Below are positions 36,309-45,273 of a DNA stretch of 64,000 nt, one piece after another. Where the stretch lies: the NCBI GenBank assembly GCA_963721445.1, contig CAVRIZ010000005.1:620001-684000 (forward strand), written 5' to 3'. Under the pieces are notes generated by a model. It ran no database searches. It worked only from the letters and a program-made list of their open reading frames with translations, and was not told the origin of the DNA. Origin of the DNA: DAIOEK01 sp963721445. GTDB lineage: Bacteria > Chloroflexota > Anaerolineae > Anaerolineales > Anaerolineaceae. Position numbers and translations under genes: made by a program. Positions within the stretch are counted from its first letter, which is position 1. Each line of letters starts with the position of its first letter.

Positions 36309-37775
36309 ATGTATTTTATCAATGAGCACGAAATTGTTGTAGATAAAAACGAAAGACTAGAACCATGGACTTCATATGACCAGGTAGTCTGGTTGGCGAT
36401 GAATTTTATAAAAAACTGCCCGGTGGATGAAAAAACAAAATTACCCTGGTACTTACTCTATTCCTGTTTTTGGACGGATCCGTTAAGACCAGCAATCTGG
36501 CCGGACAATCCTTCCGGGAAATTTGCCTGGGCAGTGACAACCCTTTTAAAGTATTACCCATATTCAGGTGACAAGACGTTTATCCCTATTGTACAGACCA
36601 TGCTGGATCAATTGATTGCTCATCGAGTGCCCGGGCATATGGACTGGGGAAATGCGACATATGCCTCTGCACACCCGGGAACTGGAATGTATTTTGGGGC
36701 TAGAGCCGACGGAGAATTTGCAACTGAATCGGATAAAGTCGCTCAGGTAGGTCGAGCCTTCATAGATTTTTATGAGATGACAGGTGAAGAAAGATATCTT
36801 AATGCAGGCGAAGAGTGTGCACAAGTACTGGTGAACCATTTGAGAGATGGCGATGAAACCCACTCACCGGTTCCTTTTCGGGTGGATGTTCGTAATGGGA
36901 AGGTCATTGAAGAATACACTTCCGACATGATCCAACTGGTTCGGTTATTTGATGAATTGATCCGGTTAGGTCAAAATAAATATAAAGCTTTCCGTGACCA
37001 AGTATTTCAGTGGATTCAGCATTTTCCACTTAAGAATAATGTTTGGAAAGGATATTTTGAAGATATCCGCCTCGATCCTGAGAATGGTAATCGTGATCAG
37101 GTATCTTCCCTTGAGACAGCCAGATACCTATTACAAAATCCATCTACTACTGTGGACTGGAAAACCTCTGTTCCTAAACTAATTAATTGGGTTCGTGATT
37201 CTCTGGGGGCGCAACCATTTTTCTCTGCGATTCCCATACACGAGCAAAAATATTGTTACTTCGTAATGGGATCGCATACAGCCAGATTCGCCTCCCTTTG
37301 TGCCCAATGGTTCGAAGCTAGTGGTGACCACGAATATCGCGAAATGGCCCTCCGTTCTCTGAATTGGGCTTCGTACATGGCGAATGAAAATGGAACAGTC
37401 ACGGTCGGTGTTGACCGGCCAGACTACTACAACCAGTGCTGGTTCACAGATGGTTATTTCGATTTTGTACCCCATTTTATTGATGCAATGGCAGCGATCC
37501 CTGAGTTAGCACCCGACGATTCTGATCACCTGCTCAAATCTTCAACAGTAATTAAGGAAATTACCTACCTGCCTTATCAAATATCCTATGCGACATTTGA
37601 CCAGGCCGGCAGGCAATTATTAAAACTTACTTTTGAACCTCAACATGTGTCCAGTGGTGGACGAAATCTTACTAAAAATCCAACCGACAACAAACAGGAG
37701 GGATGGTCATTTAATCCGATCACACGAATCATGACTCTTCAGCATGAAAGCTCAGATATCTTCATTTCAGGCTGA
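36309..37775 (+). CDS. Cytoplasmic (alpha/alpha)-barrel glycosidase-like protein
   Basis: This protein of 488 residues has no signal peptide. Its pattern of repeated helical hairpins (YDQVVWLAMNFIK, WAVTTLLKYYPYSGD, ARADGEFATESDKVAQVGRAFIDFYEMTGEERYL, MALRSLNWASYM) is that of a six-hairpin glycosidase/epimerase fold. GHMDWGNATYASAHPGTG and YYNQCWFTDGYFDFVPHF look like substrate-cleft segments with acidic and aromatic residues. I cannot name the family or reaction: hydrolase of an imported glycoside, isomerase (YihS/AGE-like) or other. ATG 36309 follows AGGAG that overlaps the ATPase stop; the frame open upstream overlaps the ATPase gene and is not used. Confidence 0.75.
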   Translation: MYFINEHEIVVDKNERLEPWTSYDQVVWLAMNFIKNCPVDEKTKLPWYLLYSCFWTDPLRPAIWPDNPSGKFAWAVTTLLKYYPYSGDKTFIPIVQTMLDQLIAHRVPGHMDWGNATYASAHPGTGMYFGARADGEFATESDKVAQVGRAFIDFYEMTGEERYLNAGEECAQVLVNHLRDGDETHSPVPFRVDVRNGKVIEEYTSDMIQLVRLFDELIRLGQNKYKAFRDQVFQWIQHFPLKNNVWKGYFEDIRLDPENGNRDQVSSLETARYLLQNPSTTVDWKTSVPKLINWVRDSLGAQPFFSAIPIHEQKYCYFVMGSHTARFASLCAQWFEASGDHEYREMALRSLNWASYMANENGTVTVGVDRPDYYNQCWFTDGYFDFVPHFIDAMAAIPELAPDDSDHLLKSSTVIKEITYLPYQISYATFDQAGRQLLKLTFEPQHVSSGGRNLTKNPTDNKQEGWSFNPITRIMTLQHESSDIFISG

Positions 37776-37922
37776 GTTCCTCAGCAAAAATGGGGTTTTT
37801 ATCCGCATCATCTACTAATCAGTGTGAATATTGAGGTGAAGGGAGGTGTTTGGAATAAGACAAAGTCGATTGTGTTTATTGATAAAAGCTTTTCCAGATA
37901 ATGTAATTTCTTAGGAGGAAGA

Positions 37923-39074
37923 ATGTCCAGAAAATTTTTCGTAGTCATCAGTTTGATTGTCGCAATAAGCATGATTCTAACAGCATGCACGCAACCCACC
38001 CCGACAGCTGCACCTGAGCCTCCAACTCAGGCACCAGTGGCGCCAGTTGCACCGGTTGTACCGACCCAGGCACCGGCAATAGCAACTGAAGCCCCTGCGG
38101 TAGACCCGATGGTCAAATTGGTTGAGGACGCCAAAGTAGAAGGAACCATTGTATCCTATGGTTTACCGGATGACTGGGTAAATTATGGTGGAATGTGGAA
38201 GATAATGACCGACAAATATGGTATTCAGCATGCTGATACAGATATGTCCAGTGGTGAGATTCTGGCCGCTTTACGAGCTGAAGCCAGCGCCCCAGTTGCT
38301 GATATCACCGATCTCGGATTTAACTTTGCAAAAGTTGTGAATGATGAGAAATTGTCTCAACCTTATAAAAATGCCTTTTGGGCTGAGATTCCGGATTATG
38401 CCAAAGATGCTGATGGTCGATGGTCGGCCGCCTATTGGGGTGCTATTGCGTTCACAGTAAATGCAGATATCGTTAAAAATGTACCTCAAACCTGGCAGGA
38501 CCTTCTTAAACCTGAGTACAAAGATACAATTTGCATGAAAGATCCCCGAGAGTCGGCTACTGCGAATATGGTTGTCCTGGCGTCCGCGTATGCAAATGGC
38601 GGCGATGAATCCAACCCACAACCCGGCGTCGACTTCTTTAAGAAACTAATTGATGCAGGTCAACTGCGGGCAGTTGCACCCAGTACATCTACAATTGAAA
38701 AAGGTGAATGCCCGATCTCATTATTCTGGGACTTCGACGGTTTGAGTAAAAAAGAAAATCTACCCAATCTCGTCGTGGTAGTTCCTTCTGATGGGACCGT
38801 TGCCGGGTTATACATCCAATTTATTACAGCTGGAGCCCCGCATGTCAACGCCGCTAAGCTTATGATCGAAACAGAATACTCAGATGAAGGCCAATTAGCT
38901 TATGCGAATGGTTTTGTCCATCCAATTCGATCAAGCGTTGCTATTCCAGCTGAATTGCTCGCCAAATTCCCACCGGCAGATTCGTACAAATCTGTAGTTT
39001 TCCCGAAGGATTTTGCTGCACTTGCAGGTGCCGCAGTGAAGATTTCGGATGGTTGGGCTTTAATCGCTCAATAA
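37923..39074 (+). CDS. ABC transporter substrate-binding lipoprotein, iron/spermidine type (system A)
   Basis: This protein of 383 residues has lipobox LTAC (Cys22), a Pro/Ala/Thr-rich linker (about 25-60) and a periplasmic-binding domain with GLPDDWVNYGGMWKIMTDKYG, YWGAIAFTVNADIV and KPEYKDTICMKDPRESATANM. The pattern fits the SBP_bac_6/8 group (Fe3+, spermidine, thiamine, phosphonate). It is closely related to the protein at 47937. The iron ligands of FbpA-type proteins are not evident. AGGAGGAAG precedes the ATG. The hairpin at 39092-39117 follows. Confidence 0.92.
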   Translation: MSRKFFVVISLIVAISMILTACTQPTPTAAPEPPTQAPVAPVAPVVPTQAPAIATEAPAVDPMVKLVEDAKVEGTIVSYGLPDDWVNYGGMWKIMTDKYGIQHADTDMSSGEILAALRAEASAPVADITDLGFNFAKVVNDEKLSQPYKNAFWAEIPDYAKDADGRWSAAYWGAIAFTVNADIVKNVPQTWQDLLKPEYKDTICMKDPRESATANMVVLASAYANGGDESNPQPGVDFFKKLIDAGQLRAVAPSTSTIEKGECPISLFWDFDGLSKKENLPNLVVVVPSDGTVAGLYIQFITAGAPHVNAAKLMIETEYSDEGQLAYANGFVHPIRSSVAIPAELLAKFPPADSYKSVVFPKDFAALAGAAVKISDGWALIAQ

Positions 39075-39091
39075 CAAGACATTGATTTTGA

Positions 39092-39117
39092 GGAGGGTGG
39101 ATCTCCCTTCACCCTCC
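39092..39117 (+). terminator. Hairpin after the system A binding protein
   Basis: 8-bp perfect stem GGAGGGTG / CACCCTCC with a 10-base loop, directly after the binding-protein stop, without a T-tract. Likely a partial terminator or mRNA stabiliser, as at the other binding-protein genes. Confidence 0.65.
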
Positions 39118-39187
39118 CAATTGTAATAATACATACTGATTGGAATTATTCTGAAATTAGATTGGGAAAAGTCTCGAGGAGTGAATT

Positions 39188-40006
39188 ATGTCAAATACAG
39201 GCGAAAAGATTAGGCTGGAAAAGCTTTTCAATGGCGAGGAAAATGTTGTAATCGTGGCTGTGGATCATGGATTGTATTTTGGACCATTGCCTGGAATGAT
39301 CGATCTGCCAAAGGTGATTGGCTCGATTTCAGGCGCGGATGGGATCTTAATGGGGCCAGGAATGCCAGCACATTGTCAAGATGTTTTCTATAAAAGAAAT
39401 TCCCCCAGATTGATCATTCGTCTGAATTGGGCTCCAAACTACGCTGCACAGTGGAAATATAAACATTCTCATAGCGTAATGATGACGAGTGTTGCTGAAG
39501 CGGTAAAAGAAGGCGCCGATCTCGTGATTGGCAGTCTAACGCTTAAAAACCCCGATGAGCTTGAGGATGCACAAAACGTTGAGATCTTTACCGAATGTGT
39601 TTCGCAAAAGAAAGCCTTTGGGATCCCAATGATCGGTGAAGTTTATCCAACAGGTGGGGACGATACGAAACCAGAAGACCTGCAAGAGCATATCTATATC
39701 GGATGCCGGATGGCAGCAGAGTTTGGTGCAGACTTAGTAAAAACTTTTTATACAGGTCCGAAATTTGAAGAGATAACAAAAGCAACCCCTGTGCCGGTAT
39801 TAGCTCTTGGTGCCAAGAAAACCCCACGCGAAATAGATGCTCTCCAATTAGCCTTTGATGCAGTAAATCATGGCGCAAGGGGAATCGTTTTTGGGCGTAA
39901 TGTATTACAAGCGAAAAGCCCTGAACGGTTGTTGGATGCACTAAAAGAAATAGTAAAAGCAAAGAAATCTCCCAGCTCTGTCGCGGCAAAATTTGGTCTT
40001 CAATAA
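39188..40006 (+). CDS. Class I aldolase, DeoC/LacD/FbaB-like
   Basis: This protein of 272 residues has a TIM barrel of the class I aldolase group: NVVIVAVDHGLYFGPLPG near the start, EAVKEGADLVIGSL, GIPMIGEVYPTGG, GADLVKTFYTGP with the Schiff-base Lys, and the phosphate-binding end GARGIVFGRNVLQ. Family members include fructose-bisphosphate aldolase class I, LsrF, and aminodeoxyheptulosonate synthase. With a kinase next to it and an isomerase after that, retro-aldol cleavage of a phosphorylated ketose to dihydroxyacetone phosphate and an aldehyde is the likely reaction; the substrate is inferred. Confidence 0.88.
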   Translation: MSNTGEKIRLEKLFNGEENVVIVAVDHGLYFGPLPGMIDLPKVIGSISGADGILMGPGMPAHCQDVFYKRNSPRLIIRLNWAPNYAAQWKYKHSHSVMMTSVAEAVKEGADLVIGSLTLKNPDELEDAQNVEIFTECVSQKKAFGIPMIGEVYPTGGDDTKPEDLQEHIYIGCRMAAEFGADLVKTFYTGPKFEEITKATPVPVLALGAKKTPREIDALQLAFDAVNHGARGIVFGRNVLQAKSPERLLDALKEIVKAKKSPSSVAAKFGLQ

Positions 40007-40007
40007 T

Positions 40008-41531
40008 ATGAAATATCTGTTAGCACTCGATGTTGGCACGACATCTGTAAAGGCAGGCATCTTCGATTCAGAAGGAACCTGCCTGGCAACAGCGATGGAA
40101 GAATACCAATTAATTACACCTACGGCAAACCAGGCTGAACTTGACCCTGAAACCTATTGGATTGCATCATGCAATACCTTGCGGGAAGTCATGATGCTTT
40201 CCAATATTGCCTCAGATCGTGTGGTTGGATTAACAGTATCGAGTCAAGGGGAAACTCTCATTTTTCTGGATAAATTAGGTAACCCTGTTCGAAATGCAAT
40301 TGTCTGGATGGATAATCGGGCAATTACCGAATCGGAGTTTTTAAAGAAAAAGTTGGGGTTGGATGTGTATGAAATTACCGGTATCCCAGAAGTGGTTCCC
40401 ACCTGGCCAGCATGCAAAATTCTCTGGTTAAAGGAAAAAGAACCGGAAAATTATTCACACACAGCAAAATACCTGCTCGTTCAAGATTATATAATCTATC
40501 GGTTAACTGGATCCATTATCACAAATGGTTCAATCAGTTGCACTACATTGCTCTTTGATATTATCAAACACGATTGGTGGGAAAAAGCTCTGGAGTTGGT
40601 AGGAATTACCAAGGAATATTTACCTTCTATTCAAAAAGCAGGGTCAATCGTCGGATCGTTAACTCAGCAAGCGGCTATTGTTTTAGGTCTTCCTCAAAAT
40701 CTTTCAGTTGTCTGTGGAGGAATGGATCAATCAGTTGGCGCAATCGGGGCGGGAAATATCGTTGAAGGTGTTGTATCCGAGACAACGGGTGCTGCCCTAA
40801 CTATCCAGGTCAGTATCCACGACCCGAAAATTGATAGCACACGAAAAAACCCGGTATATATTCACAGCGTAAAAGATCTATTCTTGTTTGTACCTGTCTG
40901 TCCAACGGCTGGAATGAGCTTCAAATGGTTCAAGGATAATTTTTTAATCCCAGAATTAGTTGAACTGAATAGTAAAAATGTAATAGATTACTATGAGCTT
41001 ATGAATGAAATGGCAAGCCGAGTTCCAGCGGGGTGTGATGGTTTAGTAATGCTCCCACATTTAATGGGAGCTTTCAGTCCAGTAAGTAATCCTTTTGCGC
41101 GGGGATCCTTTACGGGTTTCACGTTGCATCACACCAGAGACCACTTTGTCAGGTCCATACAAGAAGCTGTCGCCTTTATGTTGAAACAAAACATTGAAGC
41201 AGTGAAGTTGGCAGGTGTGCGAGTCGAAGAAGTACGTACCAGCGGTGGTGCAGCCCGAAGTAAAATTTGGAATCAAATCAAAGCGGATGTGTGTGGATTA
41301 CCTATTGTCAAACTTGAAAATGAAGATACCGGCCTTATTGGCGATGCAATACTTGGAGGAGTAGCAACAGGATTGTTCGAATCGATAGAAAAAGGATGTC
41401 AGATCATGGTTCATACACTGGTAAGGATTGAACCAGGTGAAAATACTTCTTTGTATGAAAAGTATTATCAAAGGTACCTGGAACTTGATAATGCTCTAAA
41501 AGATTTTTACATCCAGAATTATTCAGCTTAA
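40008..41531 (+). CDS. FGGY-family carbohydrate kinase (xylulokinase-like)
   Basis: This protein of 507 residues starts YLLALDVGTTSVKAGIFDSEG, the phosphate loop of FGGY kinases. It has SSQGETLIFLD, IVWMDNRA, GGMDQSVGAIGAG with the catalytic Asp, TTGAALT, GAFSPVSNPFARGSFTGFTLHHTRDHFVRS, and a C-terminal TSGGAARSKIWNQIKADV. It phosphorylates a ketose or polyol. The start (40008) is one base after the aldolase stop, so it is coupled despite a poor ribosome site; a start at 39993 would overlap the aldolase. It also resembles LsrK distantly, a reminder that autoinducer-2 processing uses the same enzyme families. Confidence 0.9.
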   Translation: MKYLLALDVGTTSVKAGIFDSEGTCLATAMEEYQLITPTANQAELDPETYWIASCNTLREVMMLSNIASDRVVGLTVSSQGETLIFLDKLGNPVRNAIVWMDNRAITESEFLKKKLGLDVYEITGIPEVVPTWPACKILWLKEKEPENYSHTAKYLLVQDYIIYRLTGSIITNGSISCTTLLFDIIKHDWWEKALELVGITKEYLPSIQKAGSIVGSLTQQAAIVLGLPQNLSVVCGGMDQSVGAIGAGNIVEGVVSETTGAALTIQVSIHDPKIDSTRKNPVYIHSVKDLFLFVPVCPTAGMSFKWFKDNFLIPELVELNSKNVIDYYELMNEMASRVPAGCDGLVMLPHLMGAFSPVSNPFARGSFTGFTLHHTRDHFVRSIQEAVAFMLKQNIEAVKLAGVRVEEVRTSGGAARSKIWNQIKADVCGLPIVKLENEDTGLIGDAILGGVATGLFESIEKGCQIMVHTLVRIEPGENTSLYEKYYQRYLELDNALKDFYIQNYSA

Positions 41532-41563
41532 CCTAATTTATCACTTTAAAGCAGGAGAGAAAA

Positions 41564-42949
41564 ATGAAAGCTAAAGTCGGAGTTCTTGTGATGGCACTTC
41601 TTGAAGATGATTACAACAAAACTGCTCATGTTCGACCAATGGCTCAAGCTGTGGCAGACAAAATTGGTAGTATTATCGGGAAATTTGCTGATACTGTTTG
41701 TCCAAAATTGGTCGAAACTGAAGAACAAGCTGAAGCAGCGGCTCAAGCCTTTAATGGAGCGGGTGTGGATTTAATTATTGCCGTAGAAATTGCATATACA
41801 AAAGGTATCGTTCCGACACGCTGTTTCTTAAATACGACCGCCCCGGTATTGGTCTGGAATACTCAACAAATCGAAGCTCTGCCAGAGGATGCTGATTTCG
41901 ATTTAATCATGGTCAATTCCGGTATGTGCGGTGTACCTGAAATGACATCCGCCTTAATGAGGATTGGCCGTCCGTACTGGATGGTAACCTCATTGATGGA
42001 TGATGAGACTGGTCAGATAAAGCTTCAAGAATATATAAAAGCAGCGGGCGTAATTCGTCGTCTGAGAACTGCCCGAATAGCCATTGCTGGGCATGCTTTC
42101 GAAGGTATGACAGATCTGATGATCGACCAATTAAGCCTGAGGCAGTATGTCGGTCCGGTATGCTGGCCGGTAGAACCTGAAAAGGTTTCCGTTGCCATGG
42201 TCGGACTGGAAAAATCCAAAGTCGAACATCTGATGAAAGCTGAACGAGCCAGATACAATATTGATATGAATGATGATTTGTTTGAGAAATCGTGCCGGCT
42301 CGCATTAGCGCTTGAAAAGGTTATGCGGGATGATAAATTTGACGCCCTGGCCTCATTCGATCAAGTCTGGTTACCAGATCCACGTGTGGGAATCATCCCC
42401 TCATACGGTACCGGACGTTTGTGTGAAATCGGATTTCCTACCTCAACCGAAGCAGATATTACTACCTTGACAGCCATGTTGATCCTCCAAGAGTTGACCG
42501 GGCAGGCTACTTTCCTGGAAAACTATGTCATCGATTATAAACAAGATGCAATGATCCTTTCACATGATGGCCATGGTAACCCTGCATTGGCAGAAAAACC
42601 AGGCGACGTTTCAATTAAACACAGCATTTATTATCAGGGAGTAAATGGCTTTGGTGCAGGCTTTGAATTTGCCTACGCTCCTGGTCCGGTAACCAATCTT
42701 GCACTTGTCCCATTGGGTGGCCCCAAATGGAGACTGATCATATCTGAAGGTGAATCGATTCGCATCAAACCGCGACCCGTCGCGGCTCCGCAGATGCTAT
42801 TTAAACCAAAATCGATGAAAATTACGGATTGGTGTAATGCCTGGTGTAAAGCAGGATCCCCTCACCACATGGCATTAGCTTATGGACATTTGGCAGATAT
42901 AATCAAAATTTATGCTGAAATGGCTGGTCTGGAAGTCGTTGAAGTATAA
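41564..42949 (+). CDS. L-fucose/L-arabinose isomerase-like protein
   Basis: This protein of 461 residues has the two-lobed isomerase layout: an N-terminal Rossmann-like lobe (VGVLVMALLEDDYNKTAHV, VDLIIAVEIAYTKGIVP, VLVWNTQQIEALPEDADF), then SFDQVWLPDPRVGIIPSYGTGRLCEIGFPTSTEADITTLTAMLILQELTG with the conserved Glu region, and a C-terminal HDGHGNPALAE with metal-type His. It fits the fucose isomerase-related family that includes unclassified sugar isomerases. AGGAGAG precedes the ATG. It would turn an aldose into the ketose phosphorylated by the FGGY kinase. The sugar is not identified. Confidence 0.85.
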   Translation: MKAKVGVLVMALLEDDYNKTAHVRPMAQAVADKIGSIIGKFADTVCPKLVETEEQAEAAAQAFNGAGVDLIIAVEIAYTKGIVPTRCFLNTTAPVLVWNTQQIEALPEDADFDLIMVNSGMCGVPEMTSALMRIGRPYWMVTSLMDDETGQIKLQEYIKAAGVIRRLRTARIAIAGHAFEGMTDLMIDQLSLRQYVGPVCWPVEPEKVSVAMVGLEKSKVEHLMKAERARYNIDMNDDLFEKSCRLALALEKVMRDDKFDALASFDQVWLPDPRVGIIPSYGTGRLCEIGFPTSTEADITTLTAMLILQELTGQATFLENYVIDYKQDAMILSHDGHGNPALAEKPGDVSIKHSIYYQGVNGFGAGFEFAYAPGPVTNLALVPLGGPKWRLIISEGESIRIKPRPVAAPQMLFKPKSMKITDWCNAWCKAGSPHHMALAYGHLADIIKIYAEMAGLEVVEV

Positions 42950-43012
42950 AACCTGCGGCGGATAGAAGCGTAGTGACGTTAATCCAGTAAATCTCTTTTG
43001 GAGGAATAATCC

Positions 43013-43876
43013 ATGAAAATCCAGGGGCTATTACCAAATAATAATCGAAGCAATTCTAACCGGCGCTCCAAGTATTCTGAAGCGGTTCGAAGTGAGAGAG
43101 AACTATCAGCTACGGAACGACGATCGTTAATCGCCCAAATGGTAACGGAAAATGGTGTTGTTTACCTGACCGGACTTGTGGAAAAATTCCAAATCACTGA
43201 GACATCTATCCGCCGTGACCTTACCATACTCGAAAATTCTGGCCGATTAAAAAGGATTCACGGGGGAGCAGTAAGCCCTTCGGGAAATGTACGGTCAGAT
43301 TCTTTCAGCGAGAAAATGAAACTTCATAACGCAGCAAAACAACGTATTGGAAAAGCAGCTGCTGAGTTGATCCATCCGCACGATGTCTTACTTTTTGACT
43401 CTGGCACAACCACTCTGGAGATAGTAAAACAAATCTCACCAGAATTGAAACAGGGATCATCGATTACTTTGGTCACAAATTCCTTACCGATTTCTCAAGA
43501 AGTATTAGCATGGCCGTCCCCAAATTTGATTGTTCTTGGCGGGATATATTTACCAGATTTTCAAGCTACAGCAGGTCCACAGACGCTTCAACAATTAAAT
43601 GAATTGACTGCAGATTGCGTATTCCTTGGAACGGATGGATTAACCCTTACAGGTGGAGTAACCACCGCAAATATCCTGATGGCTGAAGTTGATCGACTAA
43701 TGGTTGACCGATCCAGGAAGGTCGTTTTAGTTACAGATAGCAGTAAATTTGGACGGATAGGTTTTGTGCCAGCAGCTTCTTTAACCCGCTTTCAAATGAT
43801 TATTACTGATATTGATGCTCCGGTTGAGTTGGTATCATCCATCCGTGATCTTGGTGTCGAGGTTAAACTGGTGTAG
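43013..43876 (+). CDS. DeoR/GlpR-family transcriptional regulator
   Basis: This protein of 287 residues has a DeoR helix-turn-helix (RRSLIAQMVTENGVVYLTGLVEKFQITETSIRRDLTILENSGRLKRIHGGA) and the C-terminal sugar-phosphate-binding (SIS-like) domain: DVLLFDSGTTTLEIVKQI, VTNSLPISQEV, GGIYLP and DSSKFGRIGF. The first 36 residues (Asn/Ser/Arg-rich) precede the normal start and look unstructured. GGAGGAA lies before the ATG. It should repress the locus until a phosphorylated intermediate accumulates. Candidate binding sites are the CATAACA-type repeats before the two operons. Confidence 0.93.
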   Translation: MKIQGLLPNNNRSNSNRRSKYSEAVRSERELSATERRSLIAQMVTENGVVYLTGLVEKFQITETSIRRDLTILENSGRLKRIHGGAVSPSGNVRSDSFSEKMKLHNAAKQRIGKAAAELIHPHDVLLFDSGTTTLEIVKQISPELKQGSSITLVTNSLPISQEVLAWPSPNLIVLGGIYLPDFQATAGPQTLQQLNELTADCVFLGTDGLTLTGGVTTANILMAEVDRLMVDRSRKVVLVTDSSKFGRIGFVPAASLTRFQMIITDIDAPVELVSSIRDLGVEVKLV

Positions 43877-43920
43877 GTAGATCCCAAACATCTTTACCAA
43901 ATGGAATCTTGGATTATCAC

Positions 43921-44628
43921 ATGCAGCAGAATTTTATTATTACTCCTCCTTTCTTTGAAATTGGTCCTAAGGCCTACTTGTATGGGCAAAAAGTCCTCGA
44001 TCTTGCCCGGTGGGCTGAAGAGGTAAGCCAACACTATCATGTTCCAATTATCTTCACCCCTCAAGCTGTAGATTTATATCGGGTGGCCAAAGCATGTCCG
44101 CGCTTGTACGTATTTGCTCAACATATGGATCCTTTACCCATAGGAAGGGGAGTAGGTTCAATCCTACCAGAAGCTGTGAAAGAGGCTGGCGCTGTTGGTG
44201 TTTTGTTAAACCATAGTGAAAAACCGTTGAGTAAACAGAAAATTAAAAGAACAATAATTCGTGCAGACGAAGTTGGACTTGCCACCCTAGTGTGTGCTGG
44301 AAATCTAAAAGACGTGTCAATTATTGCAACTATGAATCCAAACATAGTACTGGCAGAGGCCCCAGAATTAATAGGATCAGGCAAGCGAAGTCGGGAGGAT
44401 CAGGAGGTAATCCAAAAAGTAAACCAGATTGTTAGAGAGATCAATCCTGACATCCATGTTTTGCACGGTGCCGGTATCACAAATGAAAAGGATGTTTATG
44501 AAATTATTGCAAATGGCGCCGAAGCAACTGGATCAACAAGCGGAATTATTAATGCCAAAGATCCATTCGCTATGTTGGAAAAAATGATCAAAGCGGTAAG
44601 AGACGCCTGGAACCTGACTCATTTATAA
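43921..44628 (+). CDS. Triosephosphate-isomerase-like protein, archaeal type, divergent
   Basis: This protein of 235 residues resembles the short archaeal-type TIM: NFIITPPFFEIGPKAYLYG, VLLNHSEKPL with the catalytic His, VLAEAPELIGSG with the catalytic Glu, and GAEATGSTSGIINAKDP at the phosphate end. The usual Asn-x-Lys near the start appears to be Gly-Pro-Lys, so the Asn is lost while Lys is kept. The start (ATG 43921) is preferred to the TTG at 43909. It could isomerise dihydroxyacetone phosphate to glyceraldehyde phosphate, or act on a four-carbon sugar phosphate, as the erythritol-pathway TIM relatives do. Located between the DeoR and YjbQ genes. Confidence 0.82.
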   Translation: MQQNFIITPPFFEIGPKAYLYGQKVLDLARWAEEVSQHYHVPIIFTPQAVDLYRVAKACPRLYVFAQHMDPLPIGRGVGSILPEAVKEAGAVGVLLNHSEKPLSKQKIKRTIIRADEVGLATLVCAGNLKDVSIIATMNPNIVLAEAPELIGSGKRSREDQEVIQKVNQIVREINPDIHVLHGAGITNEKDVYEIIANGAEATGSTSGIINAKDPFAMLEKMIKAVRDAWNLTHL

Positions 44629-44641
44629 AGGAAAGGGATAT

Positions 44642-45136
44642 ATGCCTGTATTTCACGAATTCTTTAAAATTCAATCCGATCGTCGGCCTACGTTTCACGA
44701 TGTCACCGATTCTGTTCAGGAAGTATTGGGACATTGCGAGATTTCTGAGGGAATTTTGGTCGTTTATTCCCAACACACGACTTGCAGCGTTATGATTCAA
44801 GAAGCAGCAGATGATACCAATTATTGGGGAACTGAGTTCTTGATGCAGGATTTGGTCAGTGTTTTAGAAAGGATCATTCCAACATGCCGGACGGAGGGGC
44901 AATACCTTCACCCAGGTCCAAAGCATATTGAAGCTGCTGCGGGTAGGGCTGAATTACCGAGCTGGTCACTGAACACTGACGCTCACCTACGGTCCGTATT
45001 ACTAGGCCGGTCGGTAACTATTCCTGTGGTTGAAGGAAAAATGATCCTCGGTGAATTTGGACGCATATATTTTGCAGATTTTGATCAAGTCAGGGCAAGG
45101 GAACGATTCGTAAGAGTTCAAATAATCGGAGAATAA
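44642..45136 (+). CDS. YjbQ / UPF0047 family protein
   Basis: This protein of 164 residues shows UPF0047 signatures: VYSQHTTCSVMIQEAADDT, a central DTNYWGTEFLMQDL and GKMILGEFGRIYFADFD near the end. His in SQHTTC and the Glu in the next segment are likely metal or substrate ligands. YjbQ is described as having weak thiamine phosphate synthase activity, but the true reaction is not settled. It has a good ribosome site (GGAAAGGG) and follows the TIM-like gene by 14 bases, so it is in the same operon. Confidence 0.88.
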   Translation: MPVFHEFFKIQSDRRPTFHDVTDSVQEVLGHCEISEGILVVYSQHTTCSVMIQEAADDTNYWGTEFLMQDLVSVLERIIPTCRTEGQYLHPGPKHIEAAAGRAELPSWSLNTDAHLRSVLLGRSVTIPVVEGKMILGEFGRIYFADFDQVRARERFVRVQIIGE

Positions 45137-45273
45137 TCCAAATTTCCTGCTAACATGGCCTTTCTAACTGGAGTCCTTTTGATTTGATCAAAACTATATA
45201 GAGAATTCGTAACATCGCATGCTTGTTTATGTTATGTATTTCGATTTATCAACACATAAACGTTATAATTCGA

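Noticed and set aside
39188..41531. An AI-2 (Lsr) processing operon, from the aldolase and FGGY kinase pair
   Set aside because: No LsrG-like or LsrR-like gene and no LsrB-type importer; the isomerase and DeoR genes fit sugar catabolism better.
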